Assembly: GCA_038025085.1 (NCBI GenBank)
Contig: CM076147.1
Span: forward strand, 11,900,501 to 11,964,500
Direction of reading: 5' to 3'
Source of the DNA: Tetragonia tetragonoides
Taxonomy: Eukaryota > Streptophyta > Magnoliopsida > Caryophyllales > Aizoaceae
DNA length: 64,000 bases
Part shown: positions 34,219 to 49,244 of the stretch, one piece after another
How the letters are laid out: every line of letters begins with the position of its first letter
Position numbering within the stretch: position 1 is the stretch's first letter
Translations under genes and position numbers: made by a program
The notes under the pieces: generated by a model
What the model was told of the DNA's origin: nothing
What the model saw: only the letters and a program-made list of their open reading frames with translations
Databases searched by the model: none

Positions 34219-37200
34219 GTTTTAAAAGCTCATACGAGTAGGGTGAAAGAGATTTGAGTTCTTTTGTGTTGTATATTATAAGAAAGCATCCAAATACTTT
34301 GTTTTCATTCATTTGAGTGAGAAACTACACCTAGGATGTTTACAAGTACAAACAAGCTTCAACTCAAGCTTTTGAATGCATTTACACGTTTTATAAGCTC
34401 TTACGAGTAGGGTGAAAGAGATTTGAGTTCTTTTGTGTTGTATACTGAGAGAAAGCATTCAAATACTTTGTTTGCATTCATTTGAGTGTGAAACTACACC
34501 AAGAATTTTGCAAGTAAAAACAAGCTTCAACTCAAGCTTTTCAATGCATTTACGCGTTTTAACAGCTATTGAATGCATTTACGCGTTTCAACTTCACCTA
34601 GGTGGTAGAGATTGAGTTCTTTGGTGTTGTATATTAAGAGAAAGCACCAAAATAATTTTTTTGCATTCATTTGAGTATGAAACTACACCATGAATGTTTT
34701 AAACTACAAACAAGCTTCAACTCAAGCTTTTGAATTCATTTACGCGTTTTAAATGCTCATACGAGTAGGGTGAAAGAGATTGGAGTTCTTTTGTGTTGTA
34801 TATTAAGAGAAAGCATCCAAATACTTCGTTTGCATTCATTTGAGTTTGAAACTACACCTAGGATGTTTACAAGTACAAACAAGTTTCAACTCAAGCTTTT
34901 GAATGCATTTACGCGTTTTAAAAGCTCTTACGAGTAGGGTGAAAGAGATTTGAGTTGTTTTGTGTTGTATATTAAGAGAACGCATCCAAATACTTTGTTT
35001 GCATTCATTTGAGTGTGAAACTACACCAAGAATTTTGCAAGTAAAAACAAGCTTCAACTCAAGCTTTTCAATGCATTTACGCGTTTTAACAGCTCTTACG
35101 ACTAGGGTGATAGAGATTGTGTTCTTTTGTGTTGTATATTAAGAGAAAGCACCCAAATATTTTGTTTGCATTCTTTTGAGTATGATACTAGACCAATAAT
35201 GTTTTGAAATACAAACAAGATACAACTCATGCTTTTGAATGCATTTATGCATTTTAAAAGCTCATACGAGTAGGGTGAAAGAGATTTGAGTTCTTTTGTG
35301 TTTTATATTAAAAGAAAGCATCCAAATACTTTGTTTTCATTCATTTGCGTGTGAAACTACACCTAGGATGTTTACAAGTACAAACAAGCTTCAACTCATG
35401 CTTTTGAATGCATTTACGCGTTTCAAAAGCTCTTACGAGTAGGGTGAAAGAGATTTGAGTTCTTTTGTGTTGTATATTAATAGAAAACGCCCAAATGTTT
35501 TGTTTGCATTTATTTGAGTATGAAACTACGCCAAGAATGTTTTAAAGTACAAACAAGCTACAACTCAAGCTTTTGAATTCATTTACGCGTTTTAAATGCT
35601 CATACGAGTAGGGTGAAAGAGATTGGAGTTCTTTTGTGTTGTATATTAAGAGAAAGCATCCAAATACTTTGTTTGCATTCATTTGAGTGTGAAACTACAC
35701 TTAGGATGTTTACAAGTACAAACAAGCTTCAAATCAAGCTTTTGAATTTATTTACGCATTTTAACAGCTCTTACGACTAGGGTGAAAGAAATTGAGTTCT
35801 TTTGTGTTGTATATTAAGAGAAAGTATCAAAATACTTTGTTTGCTTTCATTTGAATGTGAAACTAGACCTAGGATGTTTACAAGTACAAACAAGTTTCAA
35901 CTCAAGCTTTTGAATGCATTTACGCGTTGTAAAAGCTATTACGAGTAGGGTGAAAGAGATTTGAGTTCTTTTGTGTTGAATATTAAGAGAAAGCATCCAA
36001 ATACTTTGTTTGCATTCATTTTAGTGTGAAACTACACCTAGGATGTTTACAAGTACAAAAAAGCTTCAACTCAAGCTTTTGAATGCATTTACACGTTTTA
36101 TAAGCTCTTACGAGTAGGGTGGAAGAGATTTGAGTTCTTTTGTGTTGTATATTAAGAGAAAGCATCCAAATACTTTGTTTGCATTCATTTGAGTGTGAAA
36201 CTACACCAAGGATGTTTACAAGAGAAAGCACCCAAATGGAAAACATCCAAATATTTTGTTTGCATTCATTTGAGTGTGAAACTACACCAAGGATGTTTAC
36301 AAGTACAAACAAGCTTCTACTCAAGCTTTTAAATGCATTTACGCGTTTTAAAAGCTCTTACGACTACGGTGATAGAGATTGAGTTATTTTGAGTTGTATA
36401 TCAAGAGAAAGCACCCAAGTATTTTGTTTGCATTCATTTGAGTATGAAACTACACCAAGAATGTTTTAAAGTACAAACAAGCTACAATTCAAGCTTTAGA
36501 ATTCATTTACGCCTTTTAAAAGCTCATACGAGTAGGGTGAAAGTGATTTGAGTTCTTTTGTGTTGTATATTATAGGAAAGCATCCAAATACTTTGTTTTC
36601 ATTGATTTGAGTGAGAAACTACACCTAGGATGGTTACAAGTACAAACAAGCTTCAACGCATTCTTTGGAATGCATTTTCGCGTTTTAAAAGCTCTTACGA
36701 GTACGGTGAAAGAGATTTGAGTTCTTTTGTGTTGTATAATGAGAGAAAGCATCCAAATACGTTGTTTGCATTCATTTGAATGTAAAACTACACCAAGGAT
36801 GTTTACAAGTATAAACAAGCTTAAACTCAAGCTTTTGAATGCATTTACGTGTTTTAAAAGTTTTGACGAGTAGGGTGAAAGAGATTTGAGTTCTTTTGTG
36901 TTGTATATTAAGAGAAAGCATCCAAATACTTTGTTTGCGTTCATTTGAGTGTGAAACTACACCTAGGATGTATTCAACTACAAACAAGCTTCAACTCAAG
37001 GTTCTGAATGCATTTACGCAATTTATAAGCTCTTACGAGTAGGGTAAACGAGATTTGGGTTCAAATGTGTTGTATATTAAGGGAAAGGATCAAAATATTT
37101 TGTTTGCATTCATTTGAGTGTGAAACTACACCAAGGATGTTTACAAGTACAAACAAGCTTTAACTCAAGCTTTTGAATGCATTTACGCGTTTTAACAGTT

Positions 37201-37626
37201 CTTACGACTAGGGTGATGGAGATTGAGTTCTTTTGTGTTGTATATTAAGAGAAAGCACCCAAATGGCACGCATCCAAATACTTTGTTTGCCTTCATTTGA
37301 GTGTGAAATTACACCAAGGATGTTTACAAGTACAAACAAGCTTCAACTCAAGCTTTTAAATGCATTTACGCGTTTTAACTGCTATTACGACCAGGGTGAT
37401 AGAGATTGAGTTATTTTGTGTTGTATATTAAGAGAAAGCACCCACATATTTTGTTTGTATTCATGAAAGTATGAAACTATACCAAGAATATTTTAAAGTA
37501 CAAGCAAGCTACAACTCAAGCTTTTGAATGCATTGACGCATTTTAAAAGCTCATACGAGTAGGGTGAAAGAGATTTGAGTTCTTTTGTGTTCTATATTAA
37601 AAGAAAGAATCCAAATACTTTGTTTT
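34219..37626 (+). repeat. Array block Q, copy 2
   Basis: Second copy of the 25205-28612 block, placed between the two copies of block R. Differences noted include 25634-25645 against 34648-34659 and single bases elsewhere. Confidence 0.9.
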
Positions 37627-38061
37627 CATTCATTTGAGTGAGAAACTACACCTAGGATGTTTACAAGTACAAACAAGCTTCAACTCATGCTATTGAATAC
37701 ATTTTCGCGTTTTAAAAGCTCTTACGAGTACGGTGAAAGAGATTTGAGTTCTTTTGTGTTGTATAATGAGAGAAAGCATCCAAATACTTTGTTTGCATTC
37801 ATTTGAGTGTGAAACTACACCTAGGATGTTTACAAGTACAAACAAGCTTTAACTCATGCTTTGGAATGCATTTTCGCGTTTTAAAATCTCTTACGAGTAC
37901 GGTGAAAGAGATTTGAGTTCTTTTGTGTTGTATAATGAGAGAAAGCATCCAAATACGTTGTTTGCATTCATTTGAATGTAAAACTACACCAAGGATGTTT
38001 ACAAGTATAAACAAGCTTAAACTCAAGCTTTTGAATGCATTTACGTGTTTTAAAAGCTTTG

Positions 38062-39825
38062 ACGAGTAGGGTGAAAGAGATTGGAGTTCTTTTGTGTTGT
38101 ATATTAAGAGAAAGCATCCAAATACTTTGTTTTCATTCATTTGAGTGTGAAACTACACCTAGGATGTTTACAAGTACAAACAAGTTTCAACTTAAGCTAT
38201 TGAATGCATTTACGCGTTTTAAAAGCTCTTACGAATAGGGTGAAAGAGATTTGAGTTCTATTGTGTTGTATATTAAGAGAAAGGATCCAAAAATTTTGTT
38301 TCCATTCATTTGAGTGTGAAACTACACCTAGGATGTTTACAAGTACAAACAAGCTTCAACTCAAGCTTTTGAATGCATTTACGTATTTTAACAGCTCTTA
38401 CGACTAGGGTGATAGAAATTGAGTTTTTTTGTGTTTTATATTAAGAGAAAGTATCAAAATACTTTGTTTGCATTCATTTGAATGTGAAACGACACCTAGG
38501 ATGTTTACAAGTACAAACAAGTTTCAACTCAAGCTTTTGAATACGTTTACGCATTTTAAAAGCTCTTACGAGTAGGGTGAAAGATATTTGAGTTCTTTTG
38601 TGTTGTATATTAAGAGAAAGCATCCAAATACTTTGTTTGCATTCATTTGAGTGTGAAACTACACCAAGGATGTTTACAAGTAAAAACTAGCTTCAACTCA
38701 AGCTTTTCAATGCATTTCCGCGTTTTAATAGCTCTTACGACTAGGGTGATAGAGATTGTGTTCTTCTGTGTTGTATATTAAGAGAAAACACCCAAATTGA
38801 AAGCATCCAAATGCTTTGTTTGCATTCATTTGAGTGTGAAACTACACCAAGGATGTTTACAAGTACAAACAAGGTTCAACTGAAGCTTTTAAATGCATTT
38901 ACGCGTTTGAAAAAGCTCTTACGACTAGGGTGATAGAGATTGAGTTATTTTGAGTTGTCTATTAAGCGAAAGCACCCAAATATTTTTTTTGCATTCATTT
39001 GAGTATAAAACTACACCAAGAATGTTTTAAAGTACAAACAAGCTACAACTCAAGCTTTAGAATTTATTTACGCATTTTAAAAGCTCATACGAGTAGGGTG
39101 AAAGAGATTTGAGTTCTTTTGTGTTGTATATTATAAGAAAGCATCCAAATACTTTGTTTTCATTCATTTGAGTGAGAAACTACACCTAGGATGTTTACAA
39201 GTACAAACAAGCTTCAACTCATGCTTTGGAATGCATTTTCGCGTTTTAAGAGCTCTTACGAGTACGGTGAAAGAGATTTGAGTTCTTTTGTGTTGTATAA
39301 TGAGAGAAAGCATCCAAATACGTTGTTTGCATTCATTTGAATGTAAAACTACACCAAGGATGTTTACAAGTATAAACAAGCTTAAACTCAAACTTTTGAA
39401 TGCATTTACGTGTTTTAAAAGCTTTGACAAGTAGGGTGAAAGAGATTTGAGTTCTTTTGTGTTGTATATTAAGAGAAAGCATCCAAATACTTTGTTTGCA
39501 TTCATTTGAGTGTGAAACTACACCTAGGATGTATACAAGTACAAACAAGCTTCAACTCAAGGTTCTGAATGCATTTACGCATTTTATAAGCTCTTACGAG
39601 TAGGGTAAAAGAGATTTGAGTTCTAATGTGTTGTATATTAAGGGAAAGGATCCAAATATTTTGTTTGTATTCATTTGAGTGTGAAACTACACCAAGGATG
39701 TTTATAAGTACAAACAAGCTTTAACTCAAGCTTTTGAATGCATTTACGCGTTTTAACAGCTCTTACGACTAGGGTGATGGAGATTGCGTTCTTTTGTGTT
39801 GTATATTAAGAGAAAGCACCCAAAT
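38062..39825 (+). repeat. Array block R, copy 2
   Basis: Second copy of 32363-34126. At its right end it runs directly into sequence matching 30484-30935 (offset 9342), so it is a join between two source regions. Confidence 0.85.
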
Positions 39826-42800
39826 GGCACGCATCCAAATACTTTGTTTGCCTTCATTTGAGTGTGAAACTACACCAAGGATGTTTACAAGTACAAACAA
39901 GCTTCAACTCAAGCTTTTAAATGCATTTACGCGTTTTAACAACTCTTACGACTAGGGTGATAGAGATTGAGTTATTTTGTGTTGTATATTAAGAGAAAGC
40001 ACCCAAATATTTTGTTTGTATTCATGAAAGTATGAAACTACACCAAGAATGTTCTAAAATACAAACAAGCTTCAACTAATGCTTTTGAATGCATTTTCGC
40101 GTTTTAAAAGCTCTTACGAGTAGGGTGAAAGAGATTTGAGTTCTTTTGTGTTGTATAATGAGAGAAAGCATCCAAATACTTTGTTTGCATTCATTTGAGT
40201 GTGAAACTACACCATGGATGTTTACAAGTACAAACAAGCTTCAACTCAAGCTTTTCAAAGCATTTACGCGTTTTAACAGATCTTACGACTAGGGTTATAG
40301 AGCTTGTGTTCCTTTGTGTTGTATATTAAGAGAAAGCACCCAAATGGAAAACATCCAAATACTTTGTTTGCATTCATTTGAGTGTGAAACTACACCAAGG
40401 ATGTTTATAAGTACAAACAAGCTTCAACTCAAGCTTTTAAAAGCATTTACGCGTTTTAAAAGCTCTTACGACTAGGGTGATAGAGATTGAGTTATTTTGT
40501 GTTGTATATTAAGAGAAAGCACCCAAATATTTTGTTTGCATTCATTTGAGTATGAAACTACACCAAGAATGTTTTAAAGTACAAACAACCTACAACTCAA
40601 GCTTTAGAATTCATTTACGCATTTTAAAAGCTCATACGAGTAGGGTGAAAGAGATTTGAGTTCTTTTGTGTTGTATATTAAGAGAAAGCATCCAAATACT
40701 TTGTTTTCATTCATTTGAGTGAGAAACTACACCTAGGATGTTTACAAGTACAAATAAGCTTCAACTCATGCTATTGAATTCATTTTCGCGTTTTAAAAGC
40801 TCTTACGAGTACGGTGAAAGAGATTTGAGTTCTTTTGTGTTGTATAATGAGAGAAAGCATCCAAATACTTTGTTTGCATTCATTTGAGTGTGAAACTACA
40901 CCTAGGATGTTTACAAGTACAAACAAGCTTCAACTCATGCTTTGGAATGCATTTTCGCGTTTTAAAATCTCTTACGAGTACGGTGAAAGAGATTTGAGTT
41001 CTTTTGTGTTGTATAATGAGAGAAAGCATCCAAATACGTTGTTTGCATTCATTTGAATGTAAAACTACACCAAGGATGTTTACAAGTATAAACAAGCTTA
41101 AACTCAAGCTTTTGAATGCATTTACGTGTTTTAAAAGCTTTGACGAGTAGGGTGAAAGAGATTTGAGTTCTTTTGTGTTGTATAATAAGAGAAAGCATCC
41201 AAATACTTTGTTTGCATTCATTTGAATGTAAAACTACACCAAGGATGTTTACAAGTGTAGACAAGCTTAAACATAAGCTTTTGAATGCATTTACGCGTTT
41301 TAACTGCTCTTCCGAATAAGGTGGTAGAGATTGAGTTCTTTTGTGTTGTATATTAAGAGAAAGCACCCAAATATTTTGTTTGCATTCATTTGAGTGTGAA
41401 ACTACACCATGAATGTTTTAAACTACAAACGAGCTTCAACTCAAGCTTTTGAATTCATTTACGCGTTTTAAATGCTCATACGAGTAGGGTGAAAGAGATT
41501 GGAGTTCCTTTGTGTTGTATATTAAGAGAAAGCATCGAAATACTTTGTTTGCATTCATTTGAGTGTGAAACTATACCTAGGATGTTTACAAGTACAAACA
41601 AGTTTCAACTCAAGCTTTTGAATGCATTTACGCGTTTTAAAAGCTCTTACGAGTAGGTTGAAACAGATTTGAGTTGTTTTGTGTTGTATATTAAGAGAAA
41701 GCATCCGAATACTTTGTTTGCATTTATTTGAGTGTGAAACTACACCTAGGATGTTTACAAGTACAAACAAGCTTCAACTCAAGCTTTTGAATGCATTTAC
41801 ACGTTTTATAAGCTCTTACGAGTAGGGTGAAAGAGATTTGAGTTCTTTTGTGTTGTATACTAAGAGAAAGCATTCAAATACTTTGTTTGCATTCATTTGA
41901 GTGTGAAACTACACCAAGGATTTTGCAAGTAAAAACAAGCTTCAACTCAAGCTTTTCAATGCATTTACGCGTTTTAACAGCTCTTACGACTAGGGTGATA
42001 GAGATTGTGTTCTTTTGTGTTGTTTTTTAAGAGAAAGCATTCAAATATTTTGTTTGCATTCTTTTGAGTATGATACTACACCAATAATGTTTTAAAATAC
42101 AAACAAGATACAACTCATGCTTTTGAATGCATTTATGCATTTTAAAAGCACATACGAGTAGGGTGAAAGAGATTTGAGTTCTTTTGTGTTGTATATTAAA
42201 AGAAAGCATCCAAATACTTTGTTTTCATTCATTTGAGTGTGAAACTACACCTAGGATGTTTACAAGTACAAACAAGCTTCAACTCATGCTTTTGAATGCA
42301 TTTACGCGTTGCAAAAGCTCTTACGAGTAGGGTGAAAGAGATTTGAGTTCTTTTGTGTTGTATATTAAGAAAAAGCACCCAAATATTTTGTTTGCATTTA
42401 TTTGAGTATGATACTACGCCAAGAATGTTATAAAGTACAAACAAGCTACAACTCAAGCTTTTGAATGCATTTACACGTTTTTAAACCTCATAAGAGTAGG
42501 GTGAAAGAGATTGGAGTTCTTTTGTGTTGTATATTAAGAGAAAGCATCCAAATACTTTGTTTACATTCATTTGAGTGTGAAACTACGCCTAGGATGTTTA
42601 CAAGTACAAACAAGTTTCAACTCAAGCTTTTGAATGCATTTACTCGTTTTAAAAGCTCTTACGAGTAGGGTAAAAGAGATTTGAGTTGGTTTGTGTTGTA
42701 TATTAAGAGAAAGCATCCAAATATTTTGTTTGCATTCATTTGAGTGTGAAACTACACCTAGGATGTATACAAGTACAAACAAGCTTCAACTCAAGGTTCT

Positions 42801-45800
42801 GAATGCATTTACGCGATTTATAAGGTCTTACGAGTAGGGTAAAAGAGATTTGAGTTCTAATGTGTTGTATATTAAAAGAGAGGATCCAAATATTTTGTTT
42901 GCATTCATTTGAGTGTGAAACTACACCAAGGATGTTTACAAGTACAAACAAGCTTTAACTCAAGCTTTTGAATGCATTTACGCGTTTTAACAGCTCTTAC
43001 GACTAGGGTGATGGAGATTGAGTTCTTTTGTGTTGTATATTAAGAGAATGCACCCAAATGGCACGCATCCAAATACTTTGTTTGCCTTCATTTGAGCGTG
43101 AAACTACACCAAGGATGTTTACAAGTACACACAAGCTTCAACTCAAGCTTTTAAATGCATTTACGCGTTTTAACAGCTCTTACGACTAGGGTGATAGAGA
43201 TTGAGTTATTTTGTGTTGTATATTAAGAGAAAGCATCCAAATATTTTGTTTGTATTCATGAAAGTATGAAACTACACCAAGAATGTTTTAAAATACAAAC
43301 AAGCTTTAACTAATGCTTTTGAATGCATTTTCGCGTTTTAAAAGCTCTTATGAGTAGGTGAAAGAGATTAGAGTTCTTTTGTGTTGTATGATGAGAGAAA
43401 GCATCCAAATACTTTGTTTGCATTCATTTGAATGTAAAACTACACCAAGGATGTTTACAAGTACAAACAAGCTTCAACTCAAGCTTTTGAATGCAATTAC
43501 GCGTTTTAAAAGCTCATACGAGTTGGGTGAAAGAGATTTGAGTTCTTTTGTGTTGTATAATAAGACAAAGCATCCAAATACTTTGTTTGCATTCATTTCA
43601 ATGTAAAACTACACCAAGGATGTTTACAAGTATAAACAAGCTTAAACTCAAGCGTTTGAATGCATTTACGCGTTTTAACAACCCTTACGAATAGGATGTT
43701 AGAGATTGAGTTCTTTTGTGTTGTATATTAGGAGAAAGCACCCAAATATTTTGTTTACGTTCATTTGAGTATGAAACTACACCAAGAATGTTTTAAAGTA
43801 CGAACAAGCTACAACTCAAGCTTTAGAATTCCTTTTACGCATTTTAAAAGCTCATATGAGTAGGGTGAAAGAGATTTGAGTTGTTTCGTGTTGTATATTA
43901 TAAGAAAGCATCCAAATACTTTGTTTTCATTCATTTGAGTGTGAAACTACACCTAGGATGTTTACAAGTACAAATAAGCTTCAACTCATGCTTTTGAATG
44001 CATTTTCGCGTTTTAAAAGCTCTTACGAGTACGGTGAAAGAGATTTGAGTTCTTTTGTGTTGTATAATAAGAGAAAGCATCCAAATACTTTGTTTGCATT
44101 CATTTGAATGTAAAACTACACCAAGAATGTTGACAAGTATAAACAAGCTTAAACTCAAGCTTTTCAATGCATTTACGCGTTTTAACAGCTCTAACGACTA
44201 GGGTGGTAGAGATTGAGTTCTCTTGTGTTGTATATTAAGAGAAAGCACCCAAATGTTTTGTTTGCATTCATTTGAGTATGAAACTAAACCAAGAACGTTC
44301 TAAAATACAAACAAGCTACAACTCAAGCTTTTAAATGCATTAACGCGTTTTAAAAGCTCATACGAGTAGGGTGAAAGACATTTGAGTTCTTTTGTGTTGT
44401 ATATTATAAGAAAGCATTCAAATACTTTGTTTTCATTCATTTGAGTGAGAAACTACACCTAGGATGTTTACAAGTGCAAACAAGCTTCAACTCATGCTTT
44501 TGAATACATTTACGCGTTTTAAAAGTTCTTATAGGTAGGGTGAAAGAGATTTGAGTTCTTTTGTGTTTTATATAAAGAGAAAGCACCCAAATGTTTTGTT
44601 TGCATTTATTTGAGTGTGAAACTACACTTAGGATGTTTACAAGTACAAACAAGCTTCAACTCAAGCTTTTGAATGCATTTACGCGTTTTAAAAGCTCATA
44701 CGAGTAGGGTGAAAGAGATTGGAGTTCTTTTGTGTTGTATGTCAAGAGAAAGCATCCAAATACTTTGTTTACATTCATTTGAGTGTGAAACTACACCTAG
44801 GATGTTTACATGTACAAACAAGTTTAAACTCAAGCTATTGAATGCATTTACACGTTTTAAAAGCTCTTACGAATAGGGTAAAGGAGATTTGAGTTCTATT
44901 GTGTTGTATATTAAGGGAAAGGATCCAAATATTTTGTTTGCATTCATTTGAGTGTGAAACTACACCTAGGATGTTTACAAGTACAAACAAGCTTCAACTC
45001 AAGCTTTTGAATGCATTTACGCATTTTAACAGCTCTTACGACTAGAGTGATAGAAATTGAGTTCTTTTGTGTTGTATATTAAGAGACAGTATCAAAATAC
45101 TTTGTTTGCATTCATTTGAATGTGAAATAACACTAGGCATGTTTAAAAGTACAAACAAACTTGAACTCAAGCTTTTGAATGTATCTACGCGTTTTAACAG
45201 CTCTTACGGCTAGGGTGATAGAATTTGAGTTCTTTTGTGTTGTATATTAAGAGAAAGCACCCAATTGTTTTGTTTGCATTCATTTGAGTTTGAATCTACA
45301 CCAAGAATATTTTAAAGTACAAACAAGCTTCAACTCAGGCTTTTGAATGCATTTACGCGTTTTAAAAGCTCATACAAGTAGGGTGAAAGAGATTTGAGTT
45401 CTTTTGTGTTCTATATTAAAAGAAAGCATCCAAATACTTCGTTTGCATTCATTTGAGTGTGAAACTACACCAAGGATGTTTGCAAGTACAAACAAGCTTT
45501 AACTCAAGCTTTTCAATGCATTTACGCGTTTTAACAGATCTTACGACTAGGGTTATAGAGCTTGTGTTCCTTTGTGTTGTATATTAAGAGAAAGCACCCA
45601 AATGGAAAGCATCTAAATATTTTGTTTGCATTCATTTGAGTGTGAAACTACACCAAGGATGTTTACAAGTACAAACAAGCTTCAACTCGAGCTTTTAAAT
45701 GCATTTACGCGTTTTAAAAGCTCTTACGACCAGGGTGATAGAGATTGAGTTATTTTGTGTTGTATATTAAGAGAAAGCACCCAAATATTTTGTTTGCATT

Positions 45801-48800
45801 CATTTGAGTATGAAACTACACCAAGAATGTTTTAAAGTACAAACAAGCTACAACACAAGCTTTAGAATTCATTTACGCATTTTAAAAGCTCATACGAGTA
45901 GGGTGAAAGAGATTTGAGTTCTTTTGTGTTGTATATTATAAGAAAGCATCCAAATACTTTGTTTTCATTCATTTGAGTGTGAAACTTCACCTAGGATGCT
46001 TACAAGTACAAACAAGCTTCAACTCATGCTTTTGAATGCATTTTCGCGTTTTAAAATCACTTTCGAGTACTGTGAAAGAGATTTGAGTTCTTTTATGTTG
46101 TATAATAAGAGAAAGCATCCAAACACTTTGTTTGCATTCATTTGAATGTAAAACTACACCAAGGATGTTTACAAGTATAAACAAGCTTAAACTCAAGCTT
46201 TTGAATGCATTTACGCGTTTTAACAGCTCTTACGACTAGGGTGTTAGAGATTGAGTTCTCTTGTGTTGTATATTAAGAGAAAGCACCCAAATGTTTTGTT
46301 TGCATTCATTTGACTGTGAAACTACACCAAGAACGTTCTAAAATACAAACAAGCTACAACTCAAGCTTTTAAATGCATTAACGCGTTTTAAAAGCTCATA
46401 CGAGTAGGGTGAAAGAGATTTGAGTTATTTTGTGTTGTATATTAAGAGAAAGCATCCAAATACTTTGTTTGCATTCATTTGAGTGTGAAACTATACCTAG
46501 GATGTTTACAAGTACAAACAAGCTTCAACCCAAGCTTTTGAATGCATTTACGCGTTTTAACAGCTCTTACGACTAGGGTGATAGAGATTGAGCTCTATTG
46601 TGTTGTATATTAAGAGAAAGCACCCATATGTTTTGTTTGCATTTATTTGAGTATGAAACTACACCATGAATGTTTTAAACTACAAACAAGCTTCAACTCA
46701 AGCTTTTGAATTCATTTACGCGTTTTAAATGCTCATACGAGTAGGGTGAAAGAGATTGGAGTTCTTTTGTGTTGTATATTATGAGAAAGCATCCAAATAC
46801 TTTGTTTGTATTCATTTGAGTGTGAAACTACTCCTAGTATGTTTACAAGTACAAACAAGTTTCAACTCAAGCTTTTGAATGCATTTACGCGTTTTAAAAG
46901 CTCTTACGAGTAGGGAGAAAGAGATTTGAGTTTTTTTGTGTTGTATATTAAGAGAAAGCACCCAAATACTTTGTTTGAATTCATTTGAGTGTGAAACTAC
47001 ACCTAGGATGTTTACAAGTACAAACAAGCTTCAACTCAAGCTTTTGAATGCGTTTACACGTTTTATAAGCTCTTACGAGTAGGGTGAAAGAGATTTGAGT
47101 TCTTTTGTGTTGTATATTAAGAGAAAGCATCCAAATACTTTGTTTGCATTCATTTGAGTGTGAAACTACACCAAGGATGTTTACAAGTAAAAACAAGCTT
47201 CAACTCAAGCTTTTCTATGCATTTACGCGTTTTAACAGCTCTTACGACTAGGGTGATAGAGATTGTGTTCTTTTGTGTTGTATATTAAGAGAAAGCACCC
47301 AATTGGAAGGCATCCAAATACTTTGTTTGCATTCATTTGAGTGTGAAACTACACCAAGGATGTTTACAAGCACAAACAAGCTTCCACTCAAGCTTTTAAA
47401 TGCATTTACGCGTTTTAAAAGCTCTTACGACTAGGGTGATAGAGATTGAGTTCTTTTGTGTTGTATATTATAAGAAAGCATCCAAATACTTTGTTTCCAT
47501 TCATTTGAGTGTGAAACTACACCTAGGATGTTTACAAGTAGAAATAAGCTTCAACTCATGCTTTTGAATGCATTTTCGCGTTTTAAAAGCTCTTACGAGT
47601 ACGGTGAAAGAGATTTGAGTTCTTTTGTGTTGTATAATAAGAGAAAGCATCCAAATACTTTCTTTGTATTCATTTGAATGTAAAACTACACCAAGGATGT
47701 TTACAAGTATAAACAAGCTTAAACTCAAGCTTTTGAATGCATTTACGCGTTTTAACAGCTCTTACGACTAGGGTGGTAGAGATTGAGTTCTCTTGTGTTG
47801 TATATTAGGAGAAAGCACCAAAATATTTTGTTTTCATTCTTTTGAGTATGATACTACACCAATAATGTTTTAAAATACAAACAAGCTACAACTCATGCTT
47901 TTGAATGCATTTATGCATTTTAAAAGCTCATACGAGTAGGGTGAAAGAGATTTGAGTTCTTTTGTGTTGTATATTAAAAGAAAGCATCCAAATACTTTGT
48001 TTTCATTCATTTGAGTGTGGAACTACACCTAGAATGTTTACAAGTACAAACAAGCTTCAACTCATGCTTTTGAATGCATTTACGCGTTTCAAAAGCTCTT
48101 ACGAGTAGGGTGAAAGAGATTTGAGTTCATTTGTGTTGTATATTAAGAGAAAGCACCCAAATGTTTTGTTTGCATTTATTTGAGTATGAAACTACGCCAA
48201 GAATGTTTTAAAGTACAAACAAGCTACAACTCAAGCTTTTGAATGCATTTACACGTTTTAAAAACTCATACGAGTAGGATAAAAGAGATTGGAGTTCTTT
48301 TGTGTTGTAAATTAAGAGAAGGCATCCAGATACTTTGTTTACATTCATTTGAGTGTGAAACTACACCTTGGATGTTTACAAGTAAAAACAAGCTTCAACT
48401 CAAACTTTTTAATGCATTTACGCGTTTTAACAGCTCTTACGACTAGGGTGATGGAGATTGAGTTCTTTTGTGTTGTATATTAAGAGAAAGCACCCAAATG
48501 GCACGCATCCAAATACTTTGTTTGCCTTCATTTGAGTGTGAAACTACACCAAGGATGTTTACAAGTACAAACAAGCTTCAACTCAAGCTTTTAAATTCAT
48601 TTACGCGTTTTAACAGCTCTTACGACTAGGGTGATAGAGATTGAGTTATTTTGTGTTGTATATTAAGAGAAAGCACCCAAATGTTTTGTTTGTATTCATG
48701 TAAGTATGAAACTACACCAAGAATGTTTTAAAGTACAAACAAGCTACAACTCAAGCTTTTGAATGCATTTACGCATTTTAAAAGCTCATACGAGTAGGGT

Positions 48801-49244
48801 GAAAGATATTTGAGTTCTTTTGTGTTCTATATTAAAAGAAAGCATCCAAATACTTTGTTTTCATTCATTTGAGTGTGAAACTACACCAAGGATATTTACA
48901 CGTACAAACAAGCTTCAACTCAAGCTTTTCAATGCATTTACGCGTTTTAACAGATCTTACGACTAGGGTTATAGAGTTTGTGTTCGTTTGTGTTGTATAT
49001 TAAGAGAAAGCACCCAAATGGAAAGCATCCAAATATTTTGTTTGCATTCATTTGAGTGTGAAACTACACCAAGGATGTTTACAAGTACAAACAAGCTTCA
49101 ACTCAAGCTTTTAAATGCATTTACGCGTTTTAAAAGCTCTTACGACTAGGGTGATAGAGATTGAGTTATTTTGTGTTGTATATTAAGAGAAAGCACCCAA
49201 ATATTTTGTTTGCATTCATTTGAGTATGAAACTACACCAAGAAT

